DNA of 64,000 nt, taken from positions 436,501 through 500,500 of the forward strand of contig OX344762.1 in assembly GCA_947034895.1 (NCBI GenBank). Reading direction: 5' to 3'. Of this stretch, positions 12,829-24,500 are shown one piece after another; positions within the stretch are counted from its first letter, which is position 1, and each line of letters begins with the position of its first letter. The notes beneath the pieces are model-generated. The model worked only from the letters and a program-made list of their open reading frames with translations, did no database searches and was not told where the DNA came from. Source of the DNA: Rhytidiadelphus loreus (lineage: Eukaryota > Streptophyta > Bryopsida > Hypnales > Hylocomiaceae). The position numbers and the translations under genes were made by a program.

Positions 12829-12852
12829 TTAGGGTTTAGGGTTTAGGGTTTA
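12829..12852 (+). repeat. Interstitial telomere-type repeat (TTTAGGG)n
   Basis: Three perfect tandem copies of TTAGGGT plus a partial copy match the canonical plant telomere repeat. The tract is short, followed by diverged copies (tttatgttttatgg), and lies inside transposon-derived sequence rather than at a chromosome end. Confidence 0.8.
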
Positions 12853-14885
12853 TGTTTTATGGTATAGGATTTACGGGTCTGGTTTTCGGATTGAAGGTCT
12901 CCATAATTTAGAATACACATGTTCTTGGTAATAAGAAATTGTAATATAGACTTTGTAGCAATTTCTTAATATTCATGCAAATATTTTGGAGAATTGAAAT
13001 GATCTAAGAGACTTAAAAAATGATGAACTCATAGAATTTGTATATGAATGAACGAAAACGATTTGGAAGAAACAAAAATCCTAAGGATTTTAGGATTGTT
13101 GGAATCATTTGGTTGTGGGTCGTATACGTACTTGACAATACATAAATAGTGAATTATAAGTATTCCACAATCTATATAGGTTTCATATTTTTTTTGTAGT
13201 CAACACATTTCCAGGTATTGAAAATCCTCATTTTACTTTAAAAGAGTCATGATCCTCTATACTTTTCCTTCTTTTTTCATATTAATATGATAGAATGTAG
13301 AATACTTGGAGTACCTTAAAACATAAGTGATGGCTTTCTTAAATCATGTTTGATTTCTATTTAGGCTTCAATTTTTTATGCACAATCCAATCGAACAAGT
13401 ACCATATACCAAAGGTCTTTAGATGGTTTTTAACTTCTACAAATTGTCCTTTTTTTTCTTTCACATATTCATTTGTTGGAATTAAAAAATTTAGGCACTT
13501 CAAAATACAGAGCATCATAGGTCTTTTAAAAGAAAGTTTTTTCGTGTCTATGTACTCTTCAATTTCCTTGATTTCCATAGAATTATTGAAACATATATGG
13601 GAATACAAAAAAATTATTCTAAACCATGCCTTATACTCATTCATTTTCACTACAAGAGAGAAGGGTGTTTTAAGTATAGTCCTAGAGATAACATTTTAAT
13701 TAATGACCTTCTGAGGGGATTTTCAGTAAGAATTTACAAGATATTTGTGTCTTTCATTGTAAAAAATTGTGTGATAATAAAATAATTGAATTATTTAGGT
13801 ATGTGAGTCTAGTATTTGAAAACTCCTTATTTAGGTATGTGAATCTAGTATTTCTACGTTATAGAATGCAAAAAAAGATGTAAGAGTTGCAAGTATTCCA
13901 AATACTTTAATCACTACATTAACCTATAATACCGAATTAAAATATTTGAGGTTCACGGAAGAATCATACTGTACATGTACTTTTAACATGTAGAACGACA
14001 ACAATATACTATAAAATGAATCATTGCAGTATATGAAATGCTTTTAAAAAAAAAAAATGTTGTGAAATTTATGTTCTTCGATGGCAATACCATTATTGGA
14101 ACACTAAAAACAATGGAAGCACTCATACAAAATTTATATGATTGCTCATGAATACGTACTCGTAGTTACTTGGAATACAATACTAGGCCATGCTTTCAAA
14201 TAATCCTCATTGGGCTTTCACTAACACAAATGTAGCACTTGAGTTCAATGAGTGTTTGGAAAACCCCATTATGATGTACCCCATGTGTCATTTACATTGA
14301 GGCACACTTCAATTCCTTGTAAGGGATACAATGAAAATCAATCGAAAGGTTGAATGTGAAACCTTTAAAGAGTCTACGGATTTATATTTCCATGAAATGT
14401 AGGATTCTTAATATTTCACATATAGTCATGACTATTGTGAAGGTATGACAAAAATCATTTTTAAAATTTTATGATTATGACGTTACCAATCCATAAACCT
14501 TCCCTATCCCTATCATAGTTTACAAGATTTTCTCCATTGCTTTTGAATACTCTTGAATGTTCATTTATTTACTTCTTAAGAGTACTTAGTACTACAGTAT
14601 ATTAATAATGGAAGAGATAAAATCTAAGATTAAAAATGTGAATAGTGCTATTCAAGTACACCAAGTAATTATTGAATAAAAAATGTGCATAAAATCAGTA
14701 ATCTTAGAGTGCTACATTTCAAACCATCACAGAACTAGTTGTTTGGTGTAATTCATTTAACGGTTTTTTAAATTCTAGCGTTTTTGATGTTGAATTTATT
14801 ATTGTTATGGTATTAGCATATATTATGTGTAACATTAATTATTTTAGAGAACACTAACTGCGCCTCGGTTATCAGGTGTGCCTCC

Positions 14886-14915
14886 GGTTAGGGAGTGCTT
14901 TTGCACTCCCTAACC
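14886..14915. repeat. Perfect hairpin, first of two
   Basis: ggttagggagtgc and its exact complement surround a tttt loop. Downstream comes a block (aaaatgtataattg...gtgctgga) that is repeated after the second hairpin at 15023-15052, so hairpin and block were duplicated together. Confidence 0.7.
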
Positions 14916-15022
14916 CAAAAAAAATGTATAATTGTGTGTGCTGGATCCATTCAACTCCAAACTCTTTTGGAGAAATGGTGCTAGGGAACAGTAATTCGGC
15001 CTCCATTATTAGGGATCCATCC

Positions 15023-15052
15023 GGTTAGGGAGCGCGAAAACTCTCCCTAACC
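15023..15052. repeat. Related hairpin, second copy
   Basis: ggttagggagcgcgaaaactctccctaacc is a slightly diverged form of the hairpin at 14886-14915 and is followed by the same atgtataattgc...gtgctgga block. Confidence 0.6.
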
Positions 15053-15479
15053 CCCCCAAAATGTATAATTGCATGTGCTGGACCCATTCAACTCCAATTA
15101 TTCAAAAAGTCAAGAATCCCAAAAAATTACTTAATCAATTGAATGACATTGTACGTGAAATTAATAATTACTTAGAACACAAAGTTCGCCTTGTACTTTA
15201 ATGTCCCCCAAATTACAAAGTCATGAATTACACATAAAAAGAAAATGGAAAACCTATGGTGCAAGTTCCAATTATTAATAAACTAAAGAATCCCCAAAAA
15301 TTACTTAATCAATTGAATGACGTTGCACGTGAAATTAAAAATTAGAACTCAAAGCTGGCCATGTACTTCAATGTACCCCCAATTATTCATGTATTCCATT
15401 AAAAAAAATATGGGAAACATATGGTGCAAGTTTCAATTTTCATGTTTTCAGCTTATTGAAAACTACTCTAAATTGAACA

Positions 15480-15990
15480 AAATGCCAACCTTTTGATAAA
15501 ATGTTACAATTTTTTAGAAATTGTAACCGTACAAATTCAAATTAAACTTGTTAGAGATTGCCTAGGAAAAGAAAGCACAACAATTTGACTTAATATGGAG
15601 TGAAAGATTATAACGTTTGATTATGAAGGTGCTAAAATTGCAAAAAAGAATTGAAGTCTTATTTGCAAGTCAAATCTAAAAAAGTTGATGACCCTAAAAT
15701 ATATGAGGTTAACGGGCCTAACTTGAATATTAACCCAAATCAATTTACAACTTCTCCAAATTCACTGTACAACTTTTTCAAATGAATTTAGAATGTGATT
15801 TTTTCTCGAAGATCTAGTGTATTTGAGGCTCATTTTCAAAAGCTCAAAACACTTAGTTTCCCTAAATCAAGAAGAACATTTAAAAAGTATAAACTACTAA
15901 AAATAGCAAATTGGCTAGGATTTAGGTAACTAAAAAGTTTTGGAAACAAGGAGTTCTTGTGCCTCGGGCATTTAGGGGTTAATACTCATT
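15480..15990 (+). repeat. Dispersed AT-rich repeat, copy A
   Basis: The stretch is similar along its length to about 50860-51450 in the same orientation. Shared landmarks are an aattgtaa.cgtacaaattcaa block, a gttagagatt block, a tgaggttaa block and a closing gggcatttaggggttaat block. No coding frame or terminal repeat is visible. Confidence 0.6.
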
Positions 15991-17394
15991 AGTACACTAG
16001 TACATTTATACCATTTTGTTTTGTCCTTTTTACCTACATTAAAAAAGAAGTATGTAGAATTTTTTTTCAAAAAAATAAGACTTCAGTTTAAATAAATTAT
16101 TTATGACATATAAATACACTACGTAAGAGGTACAATTGTTTAGATCGTGAATCAAAAATTTAAAAATAACCATTAAAACTTTACGTGCCCTAATTGAAAA
16201 TGTTCCAAAAAAGTACATAAAAAAATGAATTTATGGAATTTACGTAAAGAAACCTGTAGAAACCTGTGGTGGAAGTTGCAATTTTTCCTAAACTCACGAA
16301 TCCCAAAAAATATGCTATTGGTGGTCACTTTGAATGACCTTTAATTTGAAATGAAGTATTCGGGCAAGGACCTTGCCCTGTACTTGAATGTCCCAAAAAA
16401 TATGAAGTCATGAAATTCACGTAAAAATAAACAAACATCACATGGAGCAAGTTGCAATTATTCCTAAACTTAGGGATCTAAAAAATACTCTTAAAGACAA
16501 AATACTCCAAAGAATATTATTAAAGACAATTTTCTTTACTACAAAGCATGAAAGTGCATTTGTGGATCTTTTCTCTTTTGACTAGCCTTAGGGGAACCAT
16601 TGTATACAACACTTTGATATATAATGTATTCTTTTAGTTTTTAAGAAAGACATGGACTATGTTAAACAATTAAAAAAAGGAATAATATCATTGTCAATAG
16701 TGAGAAAAAAAAAGATGTTTTCAATCCAACGCTTGTTTGAGCATCTTTCTACCTAGTGGGAGTAAAGTGCTATGATTATTCATTGTAATTGTTTTTGCCA
16801 AATTGGGAGATCTTATTAGTTAGAAGTTAGTACACAAATGAATGTTAATTTTTTACTATTTTAGAAGTCACTAATTCAATGGGTAAAGGAAAGAATAAAT
16901 TGCATGGCACTAGTGTGTACTTAAAACAATGAAGAGTAAAATAATGATTCATTTTCAATCCCTCTTCAAAAATGAAGAAATTCAACATGGAATTGCACGT
17001 GAGGAAGGTTTAAGATATCAAGTGATATCAACCTACTAAAGTGACTGCAGTTATCAACATAAATAATTAGTTCATGAAAAGAAGTTTTGTGGTATTCGAG
17101 TTTGGATACAAACTTTTTTAGTATTTCTTCCTCTATAAACAAACAGGACTACTAGTGAAGGTTATCAATAATGGGCTGAGTATATGATGAGAGAAGTTTT
17201 TAAATTAGGGCTAGGACAGGCTTGGGTGAGGGGTGGGTATCTGGTGACGTTCGGATATCTGGGGAGCACAGAAGTGTGTCGTCAGGCTAGGGTTTGGTGC
17301 GCAGGGTTTGGATTTAGTCTTTATTTTTTCGTCGCTACTTTGTTTCCGTTTATTCATCGTGCATTCTTGTTGTAGACTGTCTGCGTTTGTGAGG

Positions 17395-17700
17395 GCTTCC
17401 ATCTCGTCGAGGCGCGCTCTCCAATTCTGCAAATTCCTAGTTCCATCTCCGTTTTGCATGGCCGTCAGCAAGTGAGTGATCTTTTTGCGTGTGTGCGTGA
17501 TGAACCTCTTCAAGGCACGCTCTCCTTCCTGCTTTGATTTCCGTTTTCCGTCGGCGTGAGCGATCTCCATGTGTGTGCGTGAGTGAGTGAGTGAGAGAGA
17601 TCAACCTCGTCGGGGCGTGACTCCAGTTCTGTAGTTTCCTCCTCGTCGGGCGCGACTCCAGTTTTGCAGCTCATCGTGGCGCGACTCCAGTTCGGAATTC
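17395..17700 (+). repeat. GC-rich degenerate tandem repeats in a probable 5' leader
   Basis: Four to five imperfect units of about 33 bp share cctcgtcgggGCGcGactccag.tttgcag. They begin near 17400, 17505, 17606, 17640 and 17674. The tract ends at a plausible splice donor (ttcttcag|gtgcgg near 17705), with a plausible acceptor just before the ATG at 18699. It may therefore be the non-coding first exon of the ParB-like gene. This is inference only. Confidence 0.5.
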
Positions 17701-18098
17701 TTCAGGTGCGGTTCTTTATTCCCACGTCATTGGAATGCTTTCATTTTTGTTGCGTTGAAGTTTTTGGTTGAAGTTTTTGCGTTGAGTTTGGCAAAAATTC
17801 ATTGTTTGTGTAGATCTTGGCTTTGTGGCTTCTATGTGAATGATCAAGTATGCATTGATTAGTATGCATTGATTGCTTTAAGTTCTGTTCTCTTGTGGTT
17901 TCGGATTTAGTTTGTGGTGTCGGATGCACTTTGTAGTTTTGGATTCAGTTTGTGGTTTTGGATTCAGTTTGTGGTTTGCAGTTTTCAAGTAAGGAACACA
18001 TTCCATATTTGCCTTGTTGTTTTTTGGGAAACCCTAAATCAATTCCAAAGTGCACCACAAATTCCACGTTGATGAGGATTGTAACTTGTGCTCCATGT

Positions 18099-18658
18099 CA
18101 GTTCAACTCGATGTCAATTCAACTCGATAGTACCCCCGAAGAGGCGAAAGAACACTACAAAAACCAGACCCCACACTGAAATTCAACTCGAGCCGAGTTG
18201 AATTGCAGGATCGATTGGAAGATCCAGCCTCCAGAACACAATTATATAGATAAAAATGTAATGCAGGACTATGACATTCACCAAGAATAAAAATTAATAG
18301 AGAAATAATCTAAATTTGTTGTAAAAATAGGGTACACTATTGACGCAATTCAACTCGGGTCGAGTTAAATCACAAAAAACAAGAAATAAAATTCTGGTAC
18401 CCACGCAGTTCGTGGTAATTCAACTCGAGCCGAGTTGAACTACCACCACAAACTGCAATCCGATAACGTCGGGAACATATATCAGGTAGAGTAATATCAA
18501 TTTGTGAAGACATCCACAATCATTCTCAGTCAAATTCAACTTGACCTGAGTTGACATTACAAATCCGAATCAGATAAATCAAAACAAAGACAAAGAATTA
18601 CAAAAATTGTAGAGTGAAATATGTAGATGAAGAAATTCAACTCGACTCGAGTTAAATA
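18099..18658. repeat. Palindrome cluster in the 5' intron of the ParB-like gene
   Basis: Copies lie at about 18181-18203 (perfect), 18347-18370, 18417-18440 (perfect), 18534-18555 (degenerate) and 18633-18658, with two half-sites at 18102-18128. They are the same family as at 9338-10160. The copy at 18633 overlaps an in-frame upstream ATG at 18627, but a better start lies at 18699 after a probable splice acceptor. Confidence 0.85.
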
Positions 18659-20126
18659 TACTAGGACTGACATAATTGCTGTTGATAAAATTGCAGACAT
18701 GGAAGGCCAAAAGTCAAAGCTCCAAGCCACATACAACCACTATGACATCCCCCCAGAACAAGTCAATGATCTTATCGATGACACGATTCTGGGAGAGTGT
18801 TGGGAGTGGCAGGACCCCCATGAAGTCGAGTACTGGACTGTCATCCTAGTTCCGATGACCAATCACTTGGCATTCAGGATGAAGTTCAAGAAATCTGATG
18901 CAACCCTTCCTATTTCTCTGACGGAGTCAATAACAGAGTTCAGTAGTGGACCGGGTGGTGTAATTTTTGTGTCCTGCAAGACGGTGGACCCCGAGCAGGA
19001 GAAACCCTACATATTCTCCTACAAGGTTGATGCGCGGAAGACAATCTTCAGCATCTCCAAGTATCTCCGTAGTCTAATGAACACTGATTATGAAGACCTC
19101 ATAGCCCCAATTCAAACCGCCATCGACCAGAAGAAGTGGGTGACAAATAATGGCGCGCCCCTGGCACCCAAAACTCTGCTGTCCTGCCTGAACCATCTCA
19201 AGCTGGACTTCGAGAGGGGTCACGTGTTGTCAATGCAAAAAAAGAAGGACATGAGACCTACTTCCGTGGTCAGGGACTACAATAGTCAGAACCCAAGTAC
19301 TAGTTCTCTGGCCATTGGTACACCAGGAACGGGACGGAGTCACACGAGGTTAAAGCAAATTGAGAAGTTTGCCAGAGGAAATCCATCACCGGCCCCTCCA
19401 TCTGGAAGCAAGAGAGCCGCCGCCAAGGCCGGAACATCTCATCAACCTGATGAGAGTATGGTTTCGGACCTCACAGACATACCGAAGGACCTGGGAGGGG
19501 ACATCAAGGAAATAGACTTTGAGGACTCCAACCGGACATACGAGGCATATTGGAAAGAGTGCACTGACTCGTATGTGCCGGCAATCGGAATGAAGTTCGT
19601 CAATCCGCTTGAGCAGTTGGAGACGCCCCCCGAGAATTTGAATATCCGGTGCCTTGAGGAGCAGGGAATCATGAGGTCTCTGAACTTCTTGTTGAACATG
19701 CTTGACCCCGACAAGAAGATGACGTTGTGCGTCATGCCCCAGAACCTGAGGAGCAAGCCGCAGACCTTTGAGGAAATCAAGGATATGCATTTTTGGATGG
19801 TGAATGGGCAGCACACTGTAGCTGCATCGAAGCGCATGCAGGTGATGCCCGCGATTAAAGCGAAGGCGGAGAAGTTTAAAACATGGGAGTGCTTCGTAGT
19901 TTGGAACAAGGACGACCATGTAATTAGAAAAATCTCCGCGTACTACAACCGGGTGAATCATTTCCAAAGTTTCATGCCGATATGGGCCATAAACATCATG
20001 GGAGCCAGATTTGTCTGGGAGAAGATGGGTTGCCCTCCTCTTGAAAAAGAGCCCACCGAGTTGGGCAGGGCCGCAGATAGGCCTCGCAAGTCTATAAAAG
20101 ATATGAACAACCAAAAACGGTTCAGG

Positions 20127-20355
20127 GTAAGTAATGCAATTCAACTCGGGTCGACTTGAATCTCCCCTCTGTTAATAATTTTGAAATTATTTACCTCGTC
20201 TAATCATTCAATTAGTTGGATTTTATTGAATCCTGAAATCCAGTTGAACTTCCTCTCTATTGAATACCTTTTTCATATTACCTTCGTGCTTGCATTCAAC
20301 TCGGGTCGAGTTGATTGAACCCTGATTGATGGTATTTCACTGAATGTACCTGCAG
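20127..20355 (+). other. Intron 1 of the ParB-like gene, carrying two palindromes
   Basis: The donor AGG|GTAAGT and acceptor CTGCAG|GAT are phase 0 on both sides. Palindrome copies sit at 20138-20161, only about 10 bp from the donor, and at 20293-20317. A hairpin so close to the donor could affect splicing. Confidence 0.75.
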
Positions 20356-21705
20356 GATTTTACAGACGCAGTACGGCTAAGGTTTGCTATGATTGATGTG
20401 AAGAAGTCCCAAGGAGCATTGAGCAGAAAGAAGGAGAAGGACTTGGACATACATAACGAACTGAAGATTATCACTGCTTCGAAGGAAGTTTATGACCTTT
20501 GGAGCGAAGTCATATCCATGAATTCCCAGGGGCAGCTCACAGATCCCAACACCTTGCTGAAGTTCAAGCAGACCAAGGGATGGGATCAAGAACGTGATGG
20601 GGTCATGTCCCGGGTGTTTTTCAAGTGGCTCAGCAACTGTAGTGAGGGGGATCTCAAGAGGTTGGCCTTGCATCTCCTCGGCAGGACCCTGAACAAAGAG
20701 TTAGCGCACTCGAAGGTGACGATGAAGAAGTCAACCGGGGTTCTCGAGGACTGCTACACCGCCAAGGAGTGGCTCGAGAGGTGCAAGAGGAAGCAGATCA
20801 TCTGGAGGCAGATTTTCTTCCTCAGAAAAAGTCTGAGCTTGTACAATAACGAAGGCAGTTTTCGAAGGGACAAGTGGAAGGATTTCAAGAGGACGTACAA
20901 TGTGACGAGGGCCACGAAGAATACCCTCATTTCAAGTTCGCCGGATGAATTCTATTCCCTTGCAAAAATGCCTTGCAATAAAAATAAGAGCATTGAAGAG
21001 CTCTCACCGATGGCTGCCCAGTTTTTCAAGATTTTTATGGGCAGCAAGGGCAAGTTTGCCAAGCCCGAGGGGAGGGCCTTCTATCGGCCATATAATATGA
21101 GCGACGACGAGCTCGTGGGGTGGGACACCAATGTATGGGAAGAGGATGTCGGCCAGAGTATCAAATTGGCAGTGATGGACTTCCGTAACATTCCTGGATC
21201 CATCAATTGGGAGAGGACAAGGGACTCTGATCTGTACTTCGAGCCCTTTATGGGTATTCTCTCGACGATGGACCAGCCGACGGTGAAGGATCTTAATGTC
21301 TGGTTGTGTATTTGCGGAGAGATGGACCTTCAGGTCGATCTCAGGTCGCACATCCGGACCTCAACCTACGACGAGGTGTACACGGTACATTTTGTTGAGT
21401 ACGTTCCTTCAGTTTGGGAGCGGATTTGCGATGCTCCCGAGAAATCAAACAAAACGAAGGAGTCCGTGCACATGATCTTCTTGATCAAGAAGGGGGTTAA
21501 GCTTAGCAAGAAGATTCCCAAGAAATTTGAGGCCCTCCTAGACGGACGGTATTCCAGGTCAAGGGCCATAAACGACTTGGATTACAGAATCTACAACACC
21601 GAATTGCGCATGGATTTTTATTTGTAGGTGTTGAGTCTGTTTGCTGGGCTACAGGAGAATGTTCTCTCCATTTTTGCTGGGGGGAAAATAATATGTGCCG
21701 CGTTG

Positions 21706-21834
21706 GTGAGTTTCTATGGACAGTCCTGTAATTTATCTCGATGCGAGTTGAATTGCGTAGTTGCTTTGTGAATCCTTTTCATCTCGAGTCGAGTTGAAGG
21801 GCATTTGACCTCATTGTCTGCTTGATCATTTTAG
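21706..21834 (+). other. Intron 2 of the ParB-like gene, carrying two palindromes
   Basis: The donor TTG|GTGAGT and acceptor TTTTAG|ATG are phase 0. Degenerate palindrome copies lie at 21735-21753 and 21779-21799. Confidence 0.7.
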
Positions 21835-22876
21835 ATGCTGTCACTAGAGCACTACATCATTGGAGACTCCAAGTACAATGAGAAGTTCTTGAAGTTGGCT
21901 TTATCTTCTGAGTACCTTGACAAGGATGACTTCCTTGATTCAAATTACCTCGTGGATCAAAGAGTTCATCCAAGGAAGTTCAGCAAAGATGCCTCCAGTT
22001 CAGCCAAAGGCAAGGAGAGGATGACGGATGCCGAGGAAGCCGCCATCCAGGGATCTCGAAGAGATGTCGCCATTAACCTCGGTGTGGATGAAGGCGACGA
22101 CATCGAGAGGGAAGAGGAATGGAAGGATCCGGCAGCCGAAATCATTGGGGACTTGCTTCCCTAGGGTATAGGCTTGTCGGAGGGGGTCCCCGCCTCTAGC
22201 GACATGAGGGGTTCCTCGGACACCTCGGTGCAGAAGCATGGCACCCCTCTTTCCACTCAGCCGGAAGGGACTCCTGTATCTAGTAGGCGCACGTCCAAGA
22301 AGAGGAAGAATCCCGAGCCTGCATCAGTCCCCGATAACCAAAAATCGGTGTATGATGAGATACGGGAGGAAAACCGAATTGCGAGGGAGGAGATGCGGGA
22401 GGAAAATAGAAGGGCCAGAGAGGATAGTGTGCAGTTCTTTAAGGACATCGTCTCCACCCTCCCGCAGTTGGTGGTGTCAACTGTGAGGCAGATCCACCTG
22501 GAGCTTCTGCTAGCGGTTGCGCCATTGCAACAAATGTCTCCGGCTGAGACATCTTCCCGGCTCATGCTCGGCAACCGGCCTCACACATCAGCCGACAATG
22601 CCAGGCAACAGCCGACGTCGTCCCCGAATCCGTCATATAATACGACAGCATCCGAGGGTGTGTTGCCAACGCCAACTCCATCCTCCGCCGCCACAGACCC
22701 AGAAGATGATGCGGCTGAGCAGGATCAAGAGGTCGAGGATGAAGGTCAGCCAGACATGGCAGAGGACTCAGCCGACATCCCTTTCGATCTTGAGACCGAG
22801 GATGTAGTGGACAGGACGCCGGCGGAAGGGGTACATGCGGAGCAGTCACGGGACCTTGTGACTGATGCTCCTCCAG

Positions 22877-23087
22877 GTTGTTCCTCGTGACTCTCTTAGC
22901 ATGTATTTCAACTTGACTCGAGTTGAAGCTCCTTCCCGCTGTGCGTGTATTAGTTTGACTAGCACTGACACTTTCAGTTAGTTCTAGGATAGGCCAACTA
23001 CACGCATTTGTATCATTCTCTCCCTTCGTGAGACATTGTAATATATATTTTTTCTTACCGCAGCATTGTTGTGTTCAATTTCTACAG
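22877..23087 (+). other. Intron 3 of the ParB-like gene, carrying one palindrome
   Basis: The donor CCAG|GTTGTT and acceptor TCTACAG|TCG are phase 1 on both sides, so the flanking exons join in frame. A palindrome copy lies at 22905-22928. The reading frame without splicing would end at TGA 22888-22890. Confidence 0.6.
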
Positions 23088-23553
23088 TCGCAAGGTCTGA
23101 ATGTCTCGACTTTGTTGCTCCATGTCTTGGGCCTGTTGTGGATGACTCTCCACCAGAGGCGTCTCCTTCGTGTTCTGCGGCTGATCAGGTTCACGATGAT
23201 CCTCTCCCTCAACACGATGCAGAGGTTCTCGAAGTCATCCCCGATGTCGTGGAGATGCTCGAAGTCATACCCAAAGTGGCGGAGGTTTCGATTGATGATG
23301 TTCCTTGCGGTGAACCAGAAGATCTTCAAATATCTCCTCAAAATGCTTCGCTGGAAGATGCGATAAGTACTCTGCCATTTTTGTATTGCTGTGGGTGTTG
23401 TGGTGGCTCACCTTGGTTCGATCTTCACAACATTGATTTTTTGTTCGCCTCATCGATGTGTTCTCTAGTCTGTAATGCCCCACTTCGGTGTACCCTTCGC
23501 ATTTGAGTTTGACCCAGTGTAATTTTGGATGTGTCTTTGTTCCTTATGAGTAG

Positions 23554-24500
23554 GGGACCAGTGAGGGAGTCGTAGTTGATATTGTGGCGGATGTGCATAT
23601 TCGTAGTCCGTTCACATCCAGATTCAATAAGAAGTGGTTGAATGTCGTTCTAGATCTGAATGGACTTCTTTGCTTTTGTGATGATATGAGATATCACATA
23701 AAAGAAAGGAGAGTGTGCTCTCTTCATGAAGTAGTCCCGAGAGCGGAGAGGTTCATCATCCCAATGGAAAGGGTCACTTTCCGACCCCATGTAAGAAGGT
23801 TCCTGCGGGAGTTGACCTCCTTCGCAAACGTCGTAATATGGAGCTCCATGGATCAATCGTACGCCCAGCTCGCTGTTAATTTTCTCTTCCATGGCCTGAC
23901 GCCCTCCTCCAATGTCCTGGGCCAAGAACAATGTACCGCCATGAAATCTAGAGACGGGAATGACATGCTAAAGAACTACAGGTTGAGGGGATCGCGCAAG
24001 GACCTGTTTCTCAAGCCATTGGAGAGGTTGTACAAACTAAAGGGGTCCATCTTCACGCAGGAGAACACTATAATAGTGGACGACAACCCCGAGAAACACT
24101 TCATGAATGATCCCTCGAACGTAGTGCTCTTAGACTTGTGGTGTTTTGACGGACATGGGTTGAGAGATGGGGTTCTCATATTTGAACTCTTGCCTTGGAT
24201 TAGGAGACTGCATGTAGAGAGGCCGTGGGAATTTTTTTCTTTCCGTAGAGACAATGCTGTGGGGGGGATTCACCTCAAGCATCATCTCGACCAATCCAAG
24301 TACAAGGAACTTCAGAGGGCACTCACGGTTTCTAATAGACTTCATAGAGAACGGAAAGTGGATGATTTCGGGCGTGTCATTCCTAGCAGAAACCATGCAC
24401 GACGTGCGCAACGAAGCGCAAGGAGCTCACCAAAGAAGACATCTATTTCCGTCCTTGTCCGCCTCCTGAACGAACTTGTCTATAGGACATCTAGAAATTT
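23554..24500 (+). CDS. FCP1/NIF-like HAD phosphatase domain exon of the ParB-like gene
   Basis: The exon probably begins after the acceptor gttccttatgagtag and ends at a GTAGGC donor (24501), which splices in phase 2 to 24594. It shows HAD motif I as VLDLNGLL near 23650 (the second acid is Asn instead of Asp), motif II as VIWSS near 23838, a KPLERLYK lysine segment near 24015, and motif IV as IIVDDNPEKHF near 24070. This order is that of the FCP1/SCP (NLI-interacting factor-like) family, which dephosphorylates RNA polymerase II CTD or similar targets. Plant members with an Asn in motif I exist. Loss of the general acid/base Asp suggests weak or no catalysis, so binding may be the function. 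Confidence 0.7.

Larger units (their letters stand above)
11061..17180. other. AT-rich gene-free stretch between the two nested genes
   Basis: There are no supported genes. Small open frames near 13346-13785 are AT-driven and overlap on both strands. The stretch holds a telomere-like tract, two related hairpins, a duplicated segment (about 15112-15180 and 15291-15360) and a dispersed repeat (15480-15990). It probably results from one or more old insertions between the divergent genes. Confidence 0.6.

Noticed and set aside
13346..13785. Overlapping frames of 60-117 codons on both strands
   Set aside because: AT-rich sequence with Phe, Ile, Lys and Asn bias, no homology-like motifs and no splice context. 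It is best treated as non-coding.
18627..18698. Start of the ParB-like protein at the ATG at 18627
   Set aside because: This segment encodes a palindrome copy and precedes a probable splice acceptor at 18690-18696. The ATG at 18699 directly after it is the better start.
19386..20144. Long minus-strand frame of 252 codons opposite the ParB-like exon
   Set aside because: It is the antisense shadow of a well supported exon with splice sites and a recognisable motif on the plus strand.
21496..21627. Reading the in-frame TAG at 21625 as the end of a 132-bp intron (GTTAAG ... TTTGTAG)
   Set aside because: Phase would permit it, but the removed segment looks coding (KKIPKKFEALLDGRYSRSRAIN), the donor is weak, and similar TAGs occur where no intron fits. 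It remains a minor possibility.
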